Positions 7,940 through 15,019 of a DNA stretch of 64,000 bases are shown one piece after another. Under the pieces are notes generated by a model. It ran no database searches and had not been told where the DNA came from. It saw only the letters and a program-made list of their open reading frames with translations. Source of the DNA: CADCVT01 sp036389155 (GTDB lineage: Bacteria; Actinomycetota; Thermoleophilia; Solirubrobacterales; Solirubrobacteraceae); NCBI GenBank assembly GCA_036389155.1, contig DASVQN010000043.1, positions 124,001 to 188,000 of the forward strand. Direction: 5' to 3'. Each line of letters opens with the position of its first letter. Position 1 is the stretch's first letter. Position numbers and translations under genes: made by a program.

Positions 7940-9486
7940 CACGCCAGCCTCCCCGTCACCGACTCCGCGGCGCTCCGCGCGCCGCCGCCGCGGACGAACT
8001 GCACCGCGGCCTCGATCTCCGGCGCGAGGAACCGATCGGGCCCCGGCCCGGCCACCGTCTGGCGCAGCGCGACGACCACGGCGCCCGTCGCCGCGGCGGG
8101 CGCGAGCGGCGCGCGCAGCTCGATCCCGCGGGCCGCGGTCAGCAGCTCGATCGCGAGCACGCGCGTCAGCCCGTCGACCGCGCGCCGCAGCTTGCGCCCG
8201 GCCGACCAGCCCATCGACACGTGGTCCTCCTGCATCGCCGAGCTCGGGATGGAGTCGACGCTCGCCGGCATCGCGAGGCGCTTCATCTCCGACACGATCG
8301 CCGCCTGCGTGTACTGGGCGATCATGTGCCCGGAGTCGACACCGGGGTCGTCGGCGAGGAACGGCGGCAGCCCGCTGCTGCGGGCGACGTCGAGGAACCG
8401 GTCCGTGCGGCGCTCGGACATGCTCGCCACGTCGGCGGCCACAATCGCCAGGAAGTCGAGGACGTAGCCGAGCGGCGCGCCGTGGAAGTTCCCGTTGGAC
8501 TCGAGCCGCCCGTCGAGCGTGACGACCGGGTTGTCGATCGCCGACGCCAGCTCGCGCTCGGCGACGACCGCGGCGTGGTCCACGGTGTCGCGGGCCGCGC
8601 CGGCGACCGAGGGGGCGCAGCGCAGCGAGTAGGCGTCCTGCACCCGCGTGTCCTCCGGGCCGCGGTGGCTGGCGACGATCGGGCTCCCGGCCAGCAGCGC
8701 GCGCACGTTCGCCGCCGACGCGGCCTGGCCCGGGTGCGGGCGCAGCTCCTGCAGGTCGCCCGCGTACACCGCGTCGGTGCCGAGCAGCGCCTCGACGCTC
8801 ATCGCCGTCGCGACGTCGGCGACCGCGAGCAGCTCGCGCAGGTCGACGATCGCCAGCACGAGCATCCCGAGCATCCCGTCGGTCCCGTTGATGAGCGCGA
8901 GCCCCTCCTTCTCGCGCAGGTCGACCGGCTCGATGCCGGCCTCGTGCAGCGCGTGCGCGGCGTCGCGCAGCTCGCCGCTCGCGTCGCGCACCGGCCCCTC
9001 CCCCGTCAGCGCCAGCGCGCAGTGCGCGAGCGGCGCGAGGTCGCCGGAGCACCCGAGCGACCCGTGCTCGTGGACGACCGGGGTGATCCCGGCCGAGAGC
9101 ATCGCCGCGTACGTCGTCGCCGTGACCGGCCGCACGCCCGTCCTCCCGGTCGCGAGCGTGGACAGGCGCAGCAGCATCAGCGCGCGGACGACCTCGCGCT
9201 CGACCTCGGGCCCGCTGCCGGCCGCGTGGCTGCGGATGAGGCTGCGCTGCAGCCGCACCCGGCGGGTGTCGGGGATGTGCCGCGTCGCGAGCGCGCCGAA
9301 GCCGGTCGAGACGCCGTAGTGCGCCCGGACGTCGCCGGCGAGCGCCTCGACCGTCGCGCGGCTCTCGGCGATCGCCGCCAGCGCGGCGTCCGACAGCTCG
9401 ACCGGAGCGCCCTCGCGCGCGACCGCCACGACCTCGTCGAAGTCCGGCGGCGCCGGTCCGAGGGTGACGGCGTGGGCGACGGCCAT
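7939..9486 (-). CDS. hutH: Histidine ammonia-lyase
   Basis: A 515-residue enzyme deaminating histidine to urocanate. Family landmarks are YGVSTGFGALATRHIP, the MIO-forming loop GSLGCSGDLAPLAH, INGTDGMLGML, VQDAYSLRCAPSV, SNGNFHGAPLGYVLDF and SSAMQEDHVSMGW. The MIO tripeptide reads Cys-Ser-Gly instead of the usual Ala-Ser-Gly; I remember this variant from other actinobacterial enzymes, and Ser near residue 145 is retained. ATG at 9486 is chosen because homology begins there; an in-frame ATG at 9504 would add six unconvincing residues and cross into the regulator side. It is the first gene of the hut operon, divergent from the IclR gene. Confidence 0.95.
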   Translation of the reverse strand: MAVAHAVTLGPAPPDFDEVVAVAREGAPVELSDAALAAIAESRATVEALAGDVRAHYGVSTGFGALATRHIPDTRRVRLQRSLIRSHAAGSGPEVEREVVRALMLLRLSTLATGRTGVRPVTATTYAAMLSAGITPVVHEHGSLGCSGDLAPLAHCALALTGEGPVRDASGELRDAAHALHEAGIEPVDLREKEGLALINGTDGMLGMLVLAIVDLRELLAVADVATAMSVEALLGTDAVYAGDLQELRPHPGQAASAANVRALLAGSPIVASHRGPEDTRVQDAYSLRCAPSVAGAARDTVDHAAVVAERELASAIDNPVVTLDGRLESNGNFHGAPLGYVLDFLAIVAADVASMSERRTDRFLDVARSSGLPPFLADDPGVDSGHMIAQYTQAAIVSEMKRLAMPASVDSIPSSAMQEDHVSMGWSAGRKLRRAVDGLTRVLAIELLTAARGIELRAPLAPAAATGAVVVALRQTVAGPGPDRFLAPEIEAAVQFVRGGGARSAAESVTGRLA

Positions 9487-9530
9487 CCCGCGATGAGACC
9501 ACATGCGCGTGCGTGAATCGAGCGGGTTCC

Positions 9531-9546
9531 GTCTCGGATCTGAGAC
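9531..9546. promoter_or_regulatory. Candidate IclR operator between hutH and its regulator
   Basis: GTCTCGGATCTGAGAC is a 16-bp palindrome with two symmetric mismatched positions (arms GTCTC/GAGAC around a GATC core). It lies between hutH, which starts leftward at 9486, and the IclR-family gene, which starts rightward at 9560. The size and position are typical for an IclR-family dimer site controlling both promoters. No clear -35/-10 pair could be fixed for either side. Confidence 0.5.
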
Positions 9547-9559
9547 GATCACCGCCACG

Positions 9560-10321
9560 GTGCCGAACGCCCCCGCGGCAGCGCACGCGCTGGCCGTCCT
9601 CAAGCTCCTCGCCGCCCACGCCGCCCCGATGCCGGCGAGCGCGATCGCGCGCGACCTCGCCCTCCCGCGCTCCACCGTCTACCACCTGCTCGCGGTGCTC
9701 CGCGCGGACGGCTTCGTCGTGCACCTCGCGGACGAGCGCCGGTACGGCCTCGGCATCGCCGCGTTCGAGCTCGGCTCGGCGTACTCGCGGCAGGCGCCGC
9801 TCCAGTGGATCGCGCGCCCGGTGCTGGCGCGGCTGGTCGACCGCACGACGCACAGCGGCCACTTCGCGGTCCTACACGGCCGCGAGGTGCTCTACGTGAT
9901 CGAGGAGCGCGCGGCGGGTCGCCCGGGGCTCGTGACGGACGTCGGCGTCCGCCTCCCGGCGCAGCTGACGGCCAGCGGGCTGGCCATGCTCGCCGCCCTG
10001 CCACCGCAGCAGGTCCGCGCGGTGTTCCCGCCGGGAGCCGCGCTCGTCCAGCGCCACGGCGTCGGCCCGCGGTCGTCCACGGCGCTGCGTCGCGTCCTCG
10101 CCGAGGCGCGCCGCCGGAGCTTCGCGGTCGAGGACGGGTCCGTGACGCCGGGGCTCGCGTCGGTGGGGGCCGCGGTGCTCGACCACGTCGGCCATCCCGT
10201 GGCCGCGGTGGCGCTGACCTTCCCGAGCGCCGAGCTCGACGGCGACGCACGCTCCGCGCTCGCCGTCCGGGTGCGGGACGCGGCGGCCGAGATCTCGCGT
10301 CACATCCGCGGCCGTGCGTGA
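9560..10321 (+). CDS. IclR-family transcriptional regulator, probable hut regulator
   Basis: A 253-residue protein. The N-terminal winged HTH (residues about 5-65) reads HALAVLKLLAAHAAPMPASA, then ALPRSTVYHLLAVLRADGFV. It is followed by the IclR effector-binding domain with GHFAVLHGREVLYVIEE, PAQLTASGLAMLAALP and SVTPGLASVGAAVLDH. GTG at 9560 is selected because the HTH begins there; an in-frame ATG at 9503 would add 19 residues and run through the palindrome at 9531-9546. Divergent placement next to hutH suggests it senses histidine or urocanate and controls the operon. It could also act on the Rieske gene that follows by 19 nt on the same strand. Confidence 0.88.
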   Translation: MPNAPAAAHALAVLKLLAAHAAPMPASAIARDLALPRSTVYHLLAVLRADGFVVHLADERRYGLGIAAFELGSAYSRQAPLQWIARPVLARLVDRTTHSGHFAVLHGREVLYVIEERAAGRPGLVTDVGVRLPAQLTASGLAMLAALPPQQVRAVFPPGAALVQRHGVGPRSSTALRRVLAEARRRSFAVEDGSVTPGLASVGAAVLDHVGHPVAAVALTFPSAELDGDARSALAVRVRDAAAEISRHIRGRA

Positions 10322-10340
10322 GGGCGTTACCGTGCGCCGC

Positions 10341-11375
10341 ATGTCCGAGACACCGCCGGCCGCCGTTCCCGACTTCGAGGCGCTGCGCAGCTGCTGGCAC
10401 CCCGTCGGGTACGCGAGCGAGTTCGGCGACGAGCCGAAGCGGGTCGTCCTGCTCGGCGAGCCCGTGGTCGTCTGGCGCGACTCCCAGGGCGAGGCGCACG
10501 CGCTGCGCGACCTGTGCATCCACCGCGGGACCGCGCTGTCGCTGGGCCGCGTCGTCGGCGATCGGCTGATGTGCCCCTACCACGGCTGGCAGTACGGCGC
10601 GGACGGCGTCTGCAAGCTCATCCCGCAGCTGGAGGATCCGACGCGCATCCCCGGCAAGGCCCGCGTCGACGCGTACCGCTGCCGCGAGGCGTACGGCCTC
10701 ATGTGGGTGGCCATGGACGAGCCGCGCTGGGACCTTCCCGACATCCCCGAGTTCGGCGCCGAGGGCTGGGCGGTCGTCCAGACCGGGCCGTTCGCGTGGA
10801 ACGCCGACGCCTCGCGCCAGCTCGAGAACTTCACCGACTTCGGCCACTTCCCGTGGGTCCACCCGGGATTGCTCGGCGACCCTTCGCGGCCCGTCGTCCC
10901 GGACTACACCGTCGAGACCGACGGGCACGTCCTCCACTACGACGTCGTGCGCCCCGAGGCGCCGAACAGCGACGACTTCCCGGTGTTCAAGAACGAGGTC
11001 GTGTCGGCCCCCGAGCGCCGCAGCAGCTACCAGCTGCACCTCCCCTACACGATCCTGCTGCGGCTCGGGTGGGGCGGCCAGGCCGGGATGGTCTACTTCT
11101 TCGCGTCGCAGCCGGTCGACGTCGAGCGCTGCATCGGCTACTGCGTGATCGGCCGCAACTACGACCTCGAGCAGTCGCCGAAGGTCCTGCAGGACTTCGA
11201 GGACACGATCTTCGGGCAGGACCGCGTGGTCGTCGAGTCCCAGCGCCCCGAGCGCGTGCCCTTCGACCTCGCGGCCGAGATGCACCTGAAGTTCGACGCG
11301 GTCGCGATGAACTACCGCAAGGCGATGCGCGACCAGGGCCTCGCAAAGCGCCCGCTCAGCGACGCACGAGCCTGA
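10341..11375 (+). CDS. Rieske-type non-heme iron oxygenase, catalytic subunit
   Basis: A 344-residue protein. The N-terminal Rieske domain has the [2Fe-2S] ligands in LCIHRGTALSLG and CPYHGWQYG. The C-terminal domain has the mononuclear iron site in NFTDFGHFPWVHPG (Asp, His, His). The size and layout match the vanillate O-demethylase/phenoxybenzoate-dioxygenase-like group rather than the large naphthalene-type alpha subunits. No reductase or ferredoxin is adjacent, so electron supply must come from elsewhere. The substrate is unknown; location behind the IclR gene may mean control by that regulator. ATG at 10341 is preferred; GTG at 10314 overlapping the IclR gene is possible. Confidence 0.88.
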   Translation: MSETPPAAVPDFEALRSCWHPVGYASEFGDEPKRVVLLGEPVVVWRDSQGEAHALRDLCIHRGTALSLGRVVGDRLMCPYHGWQYGADGVCKLIPQLEDPTRIPGKARVDAYRCREAYGLMWVAMDEPRWDLPDIPEFGAEGWAVVQTGPFAWNADASRQLENFTDFGHFPWVHPGLLGDPSRPVVPDYTVETDGHVLHYDVVRPEAPNSDDFPVFKNEVVSAPERRSSYQLHLPYTILLRLGWGGQAGMVYFFASQPVDVERCIGYCVIGRNYDLEQSPKVLQDFEDTIFGQDRVVVESQRPERVPFDLAAEMHLKFDAVAMNYRKAMRDQGLAKRPLSDARA

Positions 11376-11425
11376 AGGAAGGTCGGGTCCTCGCCGCTGA
11401 CGACGGCGACGCACGTCACACACTT

Positions 11426-11444
11426 GGTACCCCTGGGGGGTATA
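11426..11444. promoter_or_regulatory. CsoR/CstR-like operator (TACCCC-GGGGTA type)
   Basis: The sequence GGTACCCCTGGGGGGTATA contains TACCCC and GGGGTA arms (11428-11442) separated by a few bases. This is the form of operator recognised by CsoR/CstR/RcnR-family copper- or persulfide-responsive repressors. It lies 45 nt upstream of the AGGAG-supported start at 11489. The trailing TATAGC could itself be the -10. No CsoR-family gene is in the window. Confidence 0.55.
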
Positions 11445-11488
11445 GCCTCGCGGCATCCCCCATGCCCGCCTCGTCCCAGGAGCCCGTG

Positions 11489-11968
11489 ATGCCATCCCGC
11501 ACGATCAAGTTCGACCGCTTCATCCCGCGTCCCCGTCGCGAGCACCAGCCCGGCGAGCCGCGGCCGGCGCACCCGTCGCCGGCGCGAGCGTTCGCCCGCC
11601 ACTACGGCGAGATGGTCCTGGCGATGGTCGCCGGCATGGTCGTCCTCGGAGCGCCGATCGGCGCAATCGCCGGTGACGGGAAGACGCTCATCCTGCTGAA
11701 CATGGGCTTCTCGATGACGGTCCCGATGGTCGCGTGGATGCGCGTCCGCGGCCACGGCTGGCGGGTGACGCTCGAGATGGCGTCGTCGATGGTGCTGCCG
11801 ACCGTCGCCGCGGTGGCCCTGTTCTCCGCCGGCATCGTCGGCGACTTCGGCGCCGTCATTCTCGGCGAGCACGTCGTGATGCTCGCCGCGATGGCGGTGG
11901 CGATGCTGCTGCGGCCGTCGGAGTACCTCCACCACCACCACGGCGGCGGGGCGCTGGCAACCGCGTAG
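11489..11968 (+). CDS. Small integral membrane protein with C-terminal His run
   Basis: A 159-residue protein of unknown family. After a basic cytosolic N-terminus come about four hydrophobic segments (MVLAMVAGMVVLGAPIGAIA, LILLNMGFSMTVPMVAWM, VLPTVAAVALFSAGIVGDF, VVMLAAMAVAMLL). It ends with EYLHHHHGGG. Methionines are frequent in the membrane part, and the His run could bind metal. ATG at 11489 has AGGAG 6 nt upstream and is preferred over ATG at 11462. The upstream CsoR/CstR-like operator suggests induction by copper or sulfur stress. A role in metal or sulfur handling is inference. Confidence 0.75.
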   Translation: MPSRTIKFDRFIPRPRREHQPGEPRPAHPSPARAFARHYGEMVLAMVAGMVVLGAPIGAIAGDGKTLILLNMGFSMTVPMVAWMRVRGHGWRVTLEMASSMVLPTVAAVALFSAGIVGDFGAVILGEHVVMLAAMAVAMLLRPSEYLHHHHGGGALATA

Positions 11969-12038
11969 CCGACAGCCCGGGGTGCGCGGCGTCGGCCGGT
12001 CCGCGAGGATCGGCCGACCGCGTCCCCGGGGAGGGCGA

Positions 12039-12308
12039 TCAGGACTTGCCCGCCGCCGCCTTGCCGCCCTTGCGGCCGGCCGCCTGCTTCTGCTTGCGGT
12101 TGCCGCCGCTGCCCGAGCCGCTGCTCTTGCTGCTCTGACTGCTGCCGTTCCCGGAGGAGCTGTTCTTGCCGCCCTTCTTGGAGGCGGCGTTGTCCGAGCC
12201 GGCGTTCGCGTTGGAGATCGCCGCCGCCCGGCCCTTGCTCATGCCCTTCTTCCGCAGGCCTTCGTACTGCTTGTCGTTCTTGACGCTCGAACCGTGATCT
12301 TTGGCCAT
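12039..12308 (-). CDS. Small basic low-complexity protein (MAKDHG family)
   Basis: An 89-residue protein. The conserved head MAKDHGSSVKNDKQYEGLRK followed by KGMSKGRAAAISNA is a widespread actinobacterial small-protein type, sometimes labelled plasmid stabilisation or Rho-terminator-like without evidence. The remainder is a Ser/Gly/Lys-rich disordered tail (GSSQSSKSSGSGSGG, GRKGGKAAAGKS). The low-complexity, highly basic tail could contact nucleic acid. ATG at 12308 is the only start that keeps the conserved head. No function is assigned. Confidence 0.8.
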   Translation of the reverse strand: MAKDHGSSVKNDKQYEGLRKKGMSKGRAAAISNANAGSDNAASKKGGKNSSSGNGSSQSSKSSGSGSGGNRKQKQAAGRKGGKAAAGKS

Positions 12309-12388
12309 GTGCAGGGATTACCCGCTCTGCGCGCGTGATCACCCGGCGGTCGTCGCCCACGTCGGGATCCCACGACGGCCACCGCGAG

Positions 12389-12417
12389 CGGAGGGGGAGG
12401 GATTCGAACCCTCGGTA
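12389..12417 (-). repeat. tRNA-Ser(CGA) 3'-end fragment (T arm and acceptor strand)
   Basis: These 29 bases equal the T arm and 3' acceptor strand of the intact tRNA-Ser at 23082-23171. Bases 12374-12417 (44 nt) are identical to 16663-16706, so the copy includes 15 nt outside the tRNA. The rest of the tRNA is absent. This looks like the far remnant of an attachment-site series and marks the left limit of the island. The surrounding 12309-12495 holds no gene that I can see. Confidence 0.8.
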
Positions 12418-12495
12418 CGCCGGCGACGTCGATGAGGACGTCGCCGAGCAGGCACTCGTAGCCGCCGATGCGGCGGTCGTATCCGGTGAGAGCGA

Positions 12496-12867
12496 TCAGT
12501 GACGCTTGGCGTAGTCGCCGAACTCGCCGAAGTCGAGCATCACGCAGGCCTCGTCGCCGATGACCTCGGCGTCGTGGCCGGGCGGGATCGCGCACACGTC
12601 GCCAGCCGACGCGACGCCTTCGGTCCCGTCGTCCATGAAGACGCGCATCCGCCCGGACAAGACGTAGCCGAGGTGCGAGACCTGGCAGCTGTCGGTGCCG
12701 GCGATCGGCTTGACATGCTCCGACCAGCGCCAGCCTGGCTCGAACGTCCCGCGACCGATCGTCTGGCCCGCGACGTTGACGACGTCGGCGCGGCCTTTGC
12801 CCTCGAAGGGGCGCGTCTCGTCGGGCGAGTCGAAGTTCTTGACCTCGAGTGCCGTGGTGGTGGCCAT
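12496..12867 (-). CDS. Cupin-domain protein
   Basis: A 123-residue single-domain cupin. After VNVAGQTIGRGTFEPGWRWS comes the metal-site region with HVKPIAGTDSCQVSHLGYVL (His residues) and SGRMRVFMDDGTEG. The second motif GDVCAIPPGHDAEVIGDE is a conserved small-cupin pattern. ATG at 12867 has AGGAGG (12880-12875) 7 nt upstream, and that Shine-Dalgarno includes the stop codon TAG of the methyltransferase gene. The two are therefore translationally linked and probably functionally related. Metal and substrate are unknown. Confidence 0.88.
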   Translation of the reverse strand: MATTTALEVKNFDSPDETRPFEGKGRADVVNVAGQTIGRGTFEPGWRWSEHVKPIAGTDSCQVSHLGYVLSGRMRVFMDDGTEGVASAGDVCAIPPGHDAEVIGDEACVMLDFGEFGDYAKRH

Positions 12868-12878
12868 TGTGCTTCCTC

Positions 12879-13676
12879 CTACTGCGTTGGCTTGGCGGCG
12901 CGGATGGTCGAGCCCATCGCACCGAACTTCTCGGCCTTCCTGCGGGTGTCCTCGAACTGCGACCGGGCGTAGGTGTCGACGAGGTCGCCCTGCTCGATCT
13001 CCCGATAGCCCATCCCGACGAGGATGCGCGCGTGCTCTCCTTCCAGGAGAGCTCCGGCGATTCACCCAGTCCAGAGGTCGATGCGCTTGCGCGCGTCCTC
13101 GGACACCTCCTTGTGGATCACGACATCGGCGATCTGCAGACGCCCTCCCGGTTTCAAGACGCGGTCGATCTCCGCGAAGACCGCCTCCTTGTCCGGAACC
13201 AGGTCGACGACGCCGTTCGAGATGACGACGTCGACCGACGCATCTGCCAGCGGCAGCGATTCGATCAGCGACTCGTGCAGTTCGACACGGTCGTCGACTC
13301 CCATCTCCCCTGCGCTCGCGCGTGCGCGCGCGAGCATCGACGCCGTCATGTCGACGCCGATCACCCGGCCCTCGGGGCCGACCATCTGCGCGGCGATGAG
13401 CAGGTCCGTCCCTGCCCCGCAGCCGAGATCGAGGACCACCGCGCCGCGTTCGATCGAGCCGAGTACCCAGTGGTTGGCGACCCCGGCGAAGCTCTCGGCC
13501 GTCGCATCCGGGACCCGCGAGAGCTCCGGTTCGGGATAGCCGAGATCCTGGGCCCATTCACGGCCAGTCGGGAAGATGAAGTTCTTGCCCTGCTCGGTCG
13601 AGACCGCGGTGTAGGTCTTCTGGATCTCGTCGCGCAGGACGTCGACGTCGATACGGATCTGCGGAGGCGCGCTCAT
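12879..13676 (-). CDS. SAM-dependent methyltransferase with in-frame UGA, probable selenoprotein
   Basis: A class I methyltransferase of the ArsM/UbiE-like group: SAM motif I VLDLGCGAGTDLLIAAQMVG, then VIGVDMTASMLARARA, VDVVISNGVVDLV and RVLKPGGRLQIADVV. The frame from ATG 13676 meets TGA at 13064-13062 (codon 205) in the context IDLWTG-UGA-IAGALLEGE. It then continues openly for 60 residues (ARILVGMGYREIEQGDLVDT...) to TAG at 12881-12879. From memory of the family this position is Cys (WTGCIAGAL). A hairpin fitting bacterial SECIS rules follows the UGA. ATG 13676 overlaps the upstream small gene as ATGA. If UGA is only a stop, the product is 204 residues and lacks its C-terminal subdomain. 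Confidence 0.8.
13034..13052 (-). promoter_or_regulatory. Candidate bacterial SECIS hairpin
   Basis: In the mRNA sense, 9 nt after the UGA comes GCTCTCCT, loop GGA, AGGAGAGC: a perfect 8-bp stem. The apical loop begins 17 nt after the UGA and starts with G. This fits the published bacterial SECIS search rules as I remember them: loop 16-37 nt from UGA, loop of 3-14 nt, and a G among its first two bases. The element lies in coding sequence, as is normal for bacterial SECIS. Confidence 0.65.
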
Positions 13677-13843
13677 GCCGGCATCGTCGCCCGGCGCCCG
13701 CGGTCGCGGTCGATCAGCTCGAGGGTGACCGACACGCGTGGCGGCGGCGCGGCGGGTTCGGCATGCTTGTCCCGGCTCTGCTCCTCGCCGAGGCTGTAGC
13801 CCTGCGTCCGCAGGTTGGCGTCCATCCAGCTGGTCAGCGACAT
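13673..13843 (-). CDS. 56-residue protein, first gene of the methyltransferase operon
   Basis: ATG at 13843 has a strong AAGGAGG 4 nt upstream. The 56-residue product begins MSLTSWMDANLRTQGYSLGE and continues through a charged, proline-containing middle into VSVTLELIDRDRGRR. Its TGA overlaps the methyltransferase ATG (ATGA), so the three genes (small protein, methyltransferase, cupin) form one coupled operon. There is no signal peptide, membrane segment or recognised domain. The arrangement and Shine-Dalgarno make it convincing despite its size. Confidence 0.65.
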   Translation of the reverse strand: MSLTSWMDANLRTQGYSLGEEQSRDKHAEPAAPPPRVSVTLELIDRDRGRRATMPA

Positions 13844-13935
13844 CCGGCCTCCTTGCCGCCAACGCTACGCCTCGATCAATCATGCATGCACGACGTATTG
13901 CGCATGCGTCGCATTCCGAGCGAGAATGTGACGTG
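13844..13935. promoter_or_regulatory. Divergent control region between methyltransferase operon and LysR gene
   Basis: The 92-nt gap holds short perfect palindromes, CATGCATG (13881-13888) and CGCATGCG (13901-13908), and the imperfect dyad TGCGCATGCGTCGCA. It is more AT-rich than its surroundings. LysR-type regulators usually bind such gaps to control the divergent operon and themselves. No unambiguous -35/-10 pair was fixed. Confidence 0.45.
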
Positions 13936-14856
13936 ATGTCCATCGACGCGCTCGATCCCCAGCGGCTGCGGCTCCTCGTCGAGGTCAAGCGGCACGGCTC
14001 GATCTCGGGCGGCGCCGACGCGTGTCGCATGGGTCAGCCGTCGGCCACGAAGCATCTGAAGACCCTGGAGGCCGCGGTCGGGACGAAGCTCCTCGAGCGT
14101 GAAGGGCGGGCGACGCGTCTGACCGAAGCCGGTGAGATCGTCGTGGCTCACGCTCGGCGCGTACTCGACACGCTCGATGCGATGGGCGCCGAGCTGCGAG
14201 CGCTGGACGGGGCCGAGGTCGGAACGCTCGCGCTCGCCGCCTCGACCACCCCCGGCAGCTACGTGCTGCCCTCGATCCTCCAGTGCTTCGCCGACCGCCA
14301 CCCCGGCGTTCATGTCGACGTGGTGATCGGCTCGAGCACCTGGGTCGCCGAGCGAGTCGCGCATCGCGATGTCTCGCTGGGGCTCGCCGGCGAGGTGGAG
14401 CTACCGGACGGCGTCGTCGCCGAGCCCTTCCTCGACGACGAGCTCGTCGGGATCGCCGCGCCGGGAACGATCGGAGCGTCGGTGTCGGCCGACGCGCTAG
14501 CCGAAAAGACACTGCTTGTGCGCGAGCGTGGGTCGAGCACGCGGACGGTCGCCGAGCGCTTCCTCACTCGGGCCGGCTACCACGCCGGCAAGCGCTGGGA
14601 GCTGGACTCCAACGAGGCGATCAAGCGCTCGGTCGCGGCCGGGCTCGGGATCGGCTTCGTCTCCAAGCTGGTCGTCGCCGACGAGCTGCAGCGCGGCGAG
14701 CTCGTGCAGTTCAACGTGAAGGGCGCCGAGGCGATGCGCCGCTCCGTCTACCTGCTGCGGCCCGACCGTCGCGAGCCGACCCCTTCCGAGCGCGCGTTCA
14801 TCGCGACGCTCTGCTCGTGCTGCGACGCGAGCGTGGCTGGCTGCACCGCCGTCTAG
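13936..14856 (+). CDS. LysR-family transcriptional regulator
   Basis: A 306-residue protein. The N-terminal HTH reads LRLLVEVKRHGSISGGADAC, then QPSATKHLKTLEAAVG and LLEREGRATRLTEAG. The substrate-binding domain follows (GTLALAASTTPGSYVLPSIL, then FADRHPGVHVDVVIG, and the C-terminal SVAAGLGIGFVSKLVV). It ends with an unusual Cys-rich tail (LCSCCDASVAGC). ATG at 13936 begins just before the HTH; longer upstream starts add non-homologous sequence. It is divergent from the small protein/methyltransferase/cupin operon and is the likely regulator of it. Confidence 0.88.
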   Translation: MSIDALDPQRLRLLVEVKRHGSISGGADACRMGQPSATKHLKTLEAAVGTKLLEREGRATRLTEAGEIVVAHARRVLDTLDAMGAELRALDGAEVGTLALAASTTPGSYVLPSILQCFADRHPGVHVDVVIGSSTWVAERVAHRDVSLGLAGEVELPDGVVAEPFLDDELVGIAAPGTIGASVSADALAEKTLLVRERGSSTRTVAERFLTRAGYHAGKRWELDSNEAIKRSVAAGLGIGFVSKLVVADELQRGELVQFNVKGAEAMRRSVYLLRPDRREPTPSERAFIATLCSCCDASVAGCTAV

Positions 14857-14958
14857 CGACGTATCCCGGAACGAAAGGCATCGCATCACGGATGCGCTCT
14901 AGGAACATCGCTCACGCCCCCGTACCTTCGGCGGCCGTTCGAAAAGGCGCCTCCTCGC

Positions 14959-15019
14959 ACAACGGTTTTCGAGACCGGCGCGCTTCCTGCCGTACGCCCC
15001 GTGTTCATCGGAGATTACG
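14959..15019. repeat. Attachment-site-like repeat with tRNA-Ser anticodon-arm core
   Basis: The core ACAACGGTTTTCGAGACCG matches the anticodon arm of tRNA-Ser(CGA). It is followed by about 40 nt (CGCGCTTCCTGCCGTACGCC, then CCGTGTTCATCGGAGATTACG) that recurs at 16721-16780 with two substitutions and one gap. The tRNA sequence left of the core is replaced by unrelated DNA, as at an attP-derived half-site. The rest of 14857-15532 shows no gene that I can support. Confidence 0.7.

Noticed and set aside
6317..9862. 1181-residue minus frame spanning hutU and the hutH region
   Set aside because: It is hutU joined to the antisense-like second frame of hutH; hutH itself reads in another frame and overlaps hutU by one base.
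13062..13676. Methyltransferase as a 204-residue gene ending at the TGA, or as a pseudogene
   Set aside because: The downstream 60 codons keep a conserved-looking sequence, the TAG is embedded in the next ribosome site, and a SECIS-like hairpin follows the TGA; selenocysteine explains all three better.
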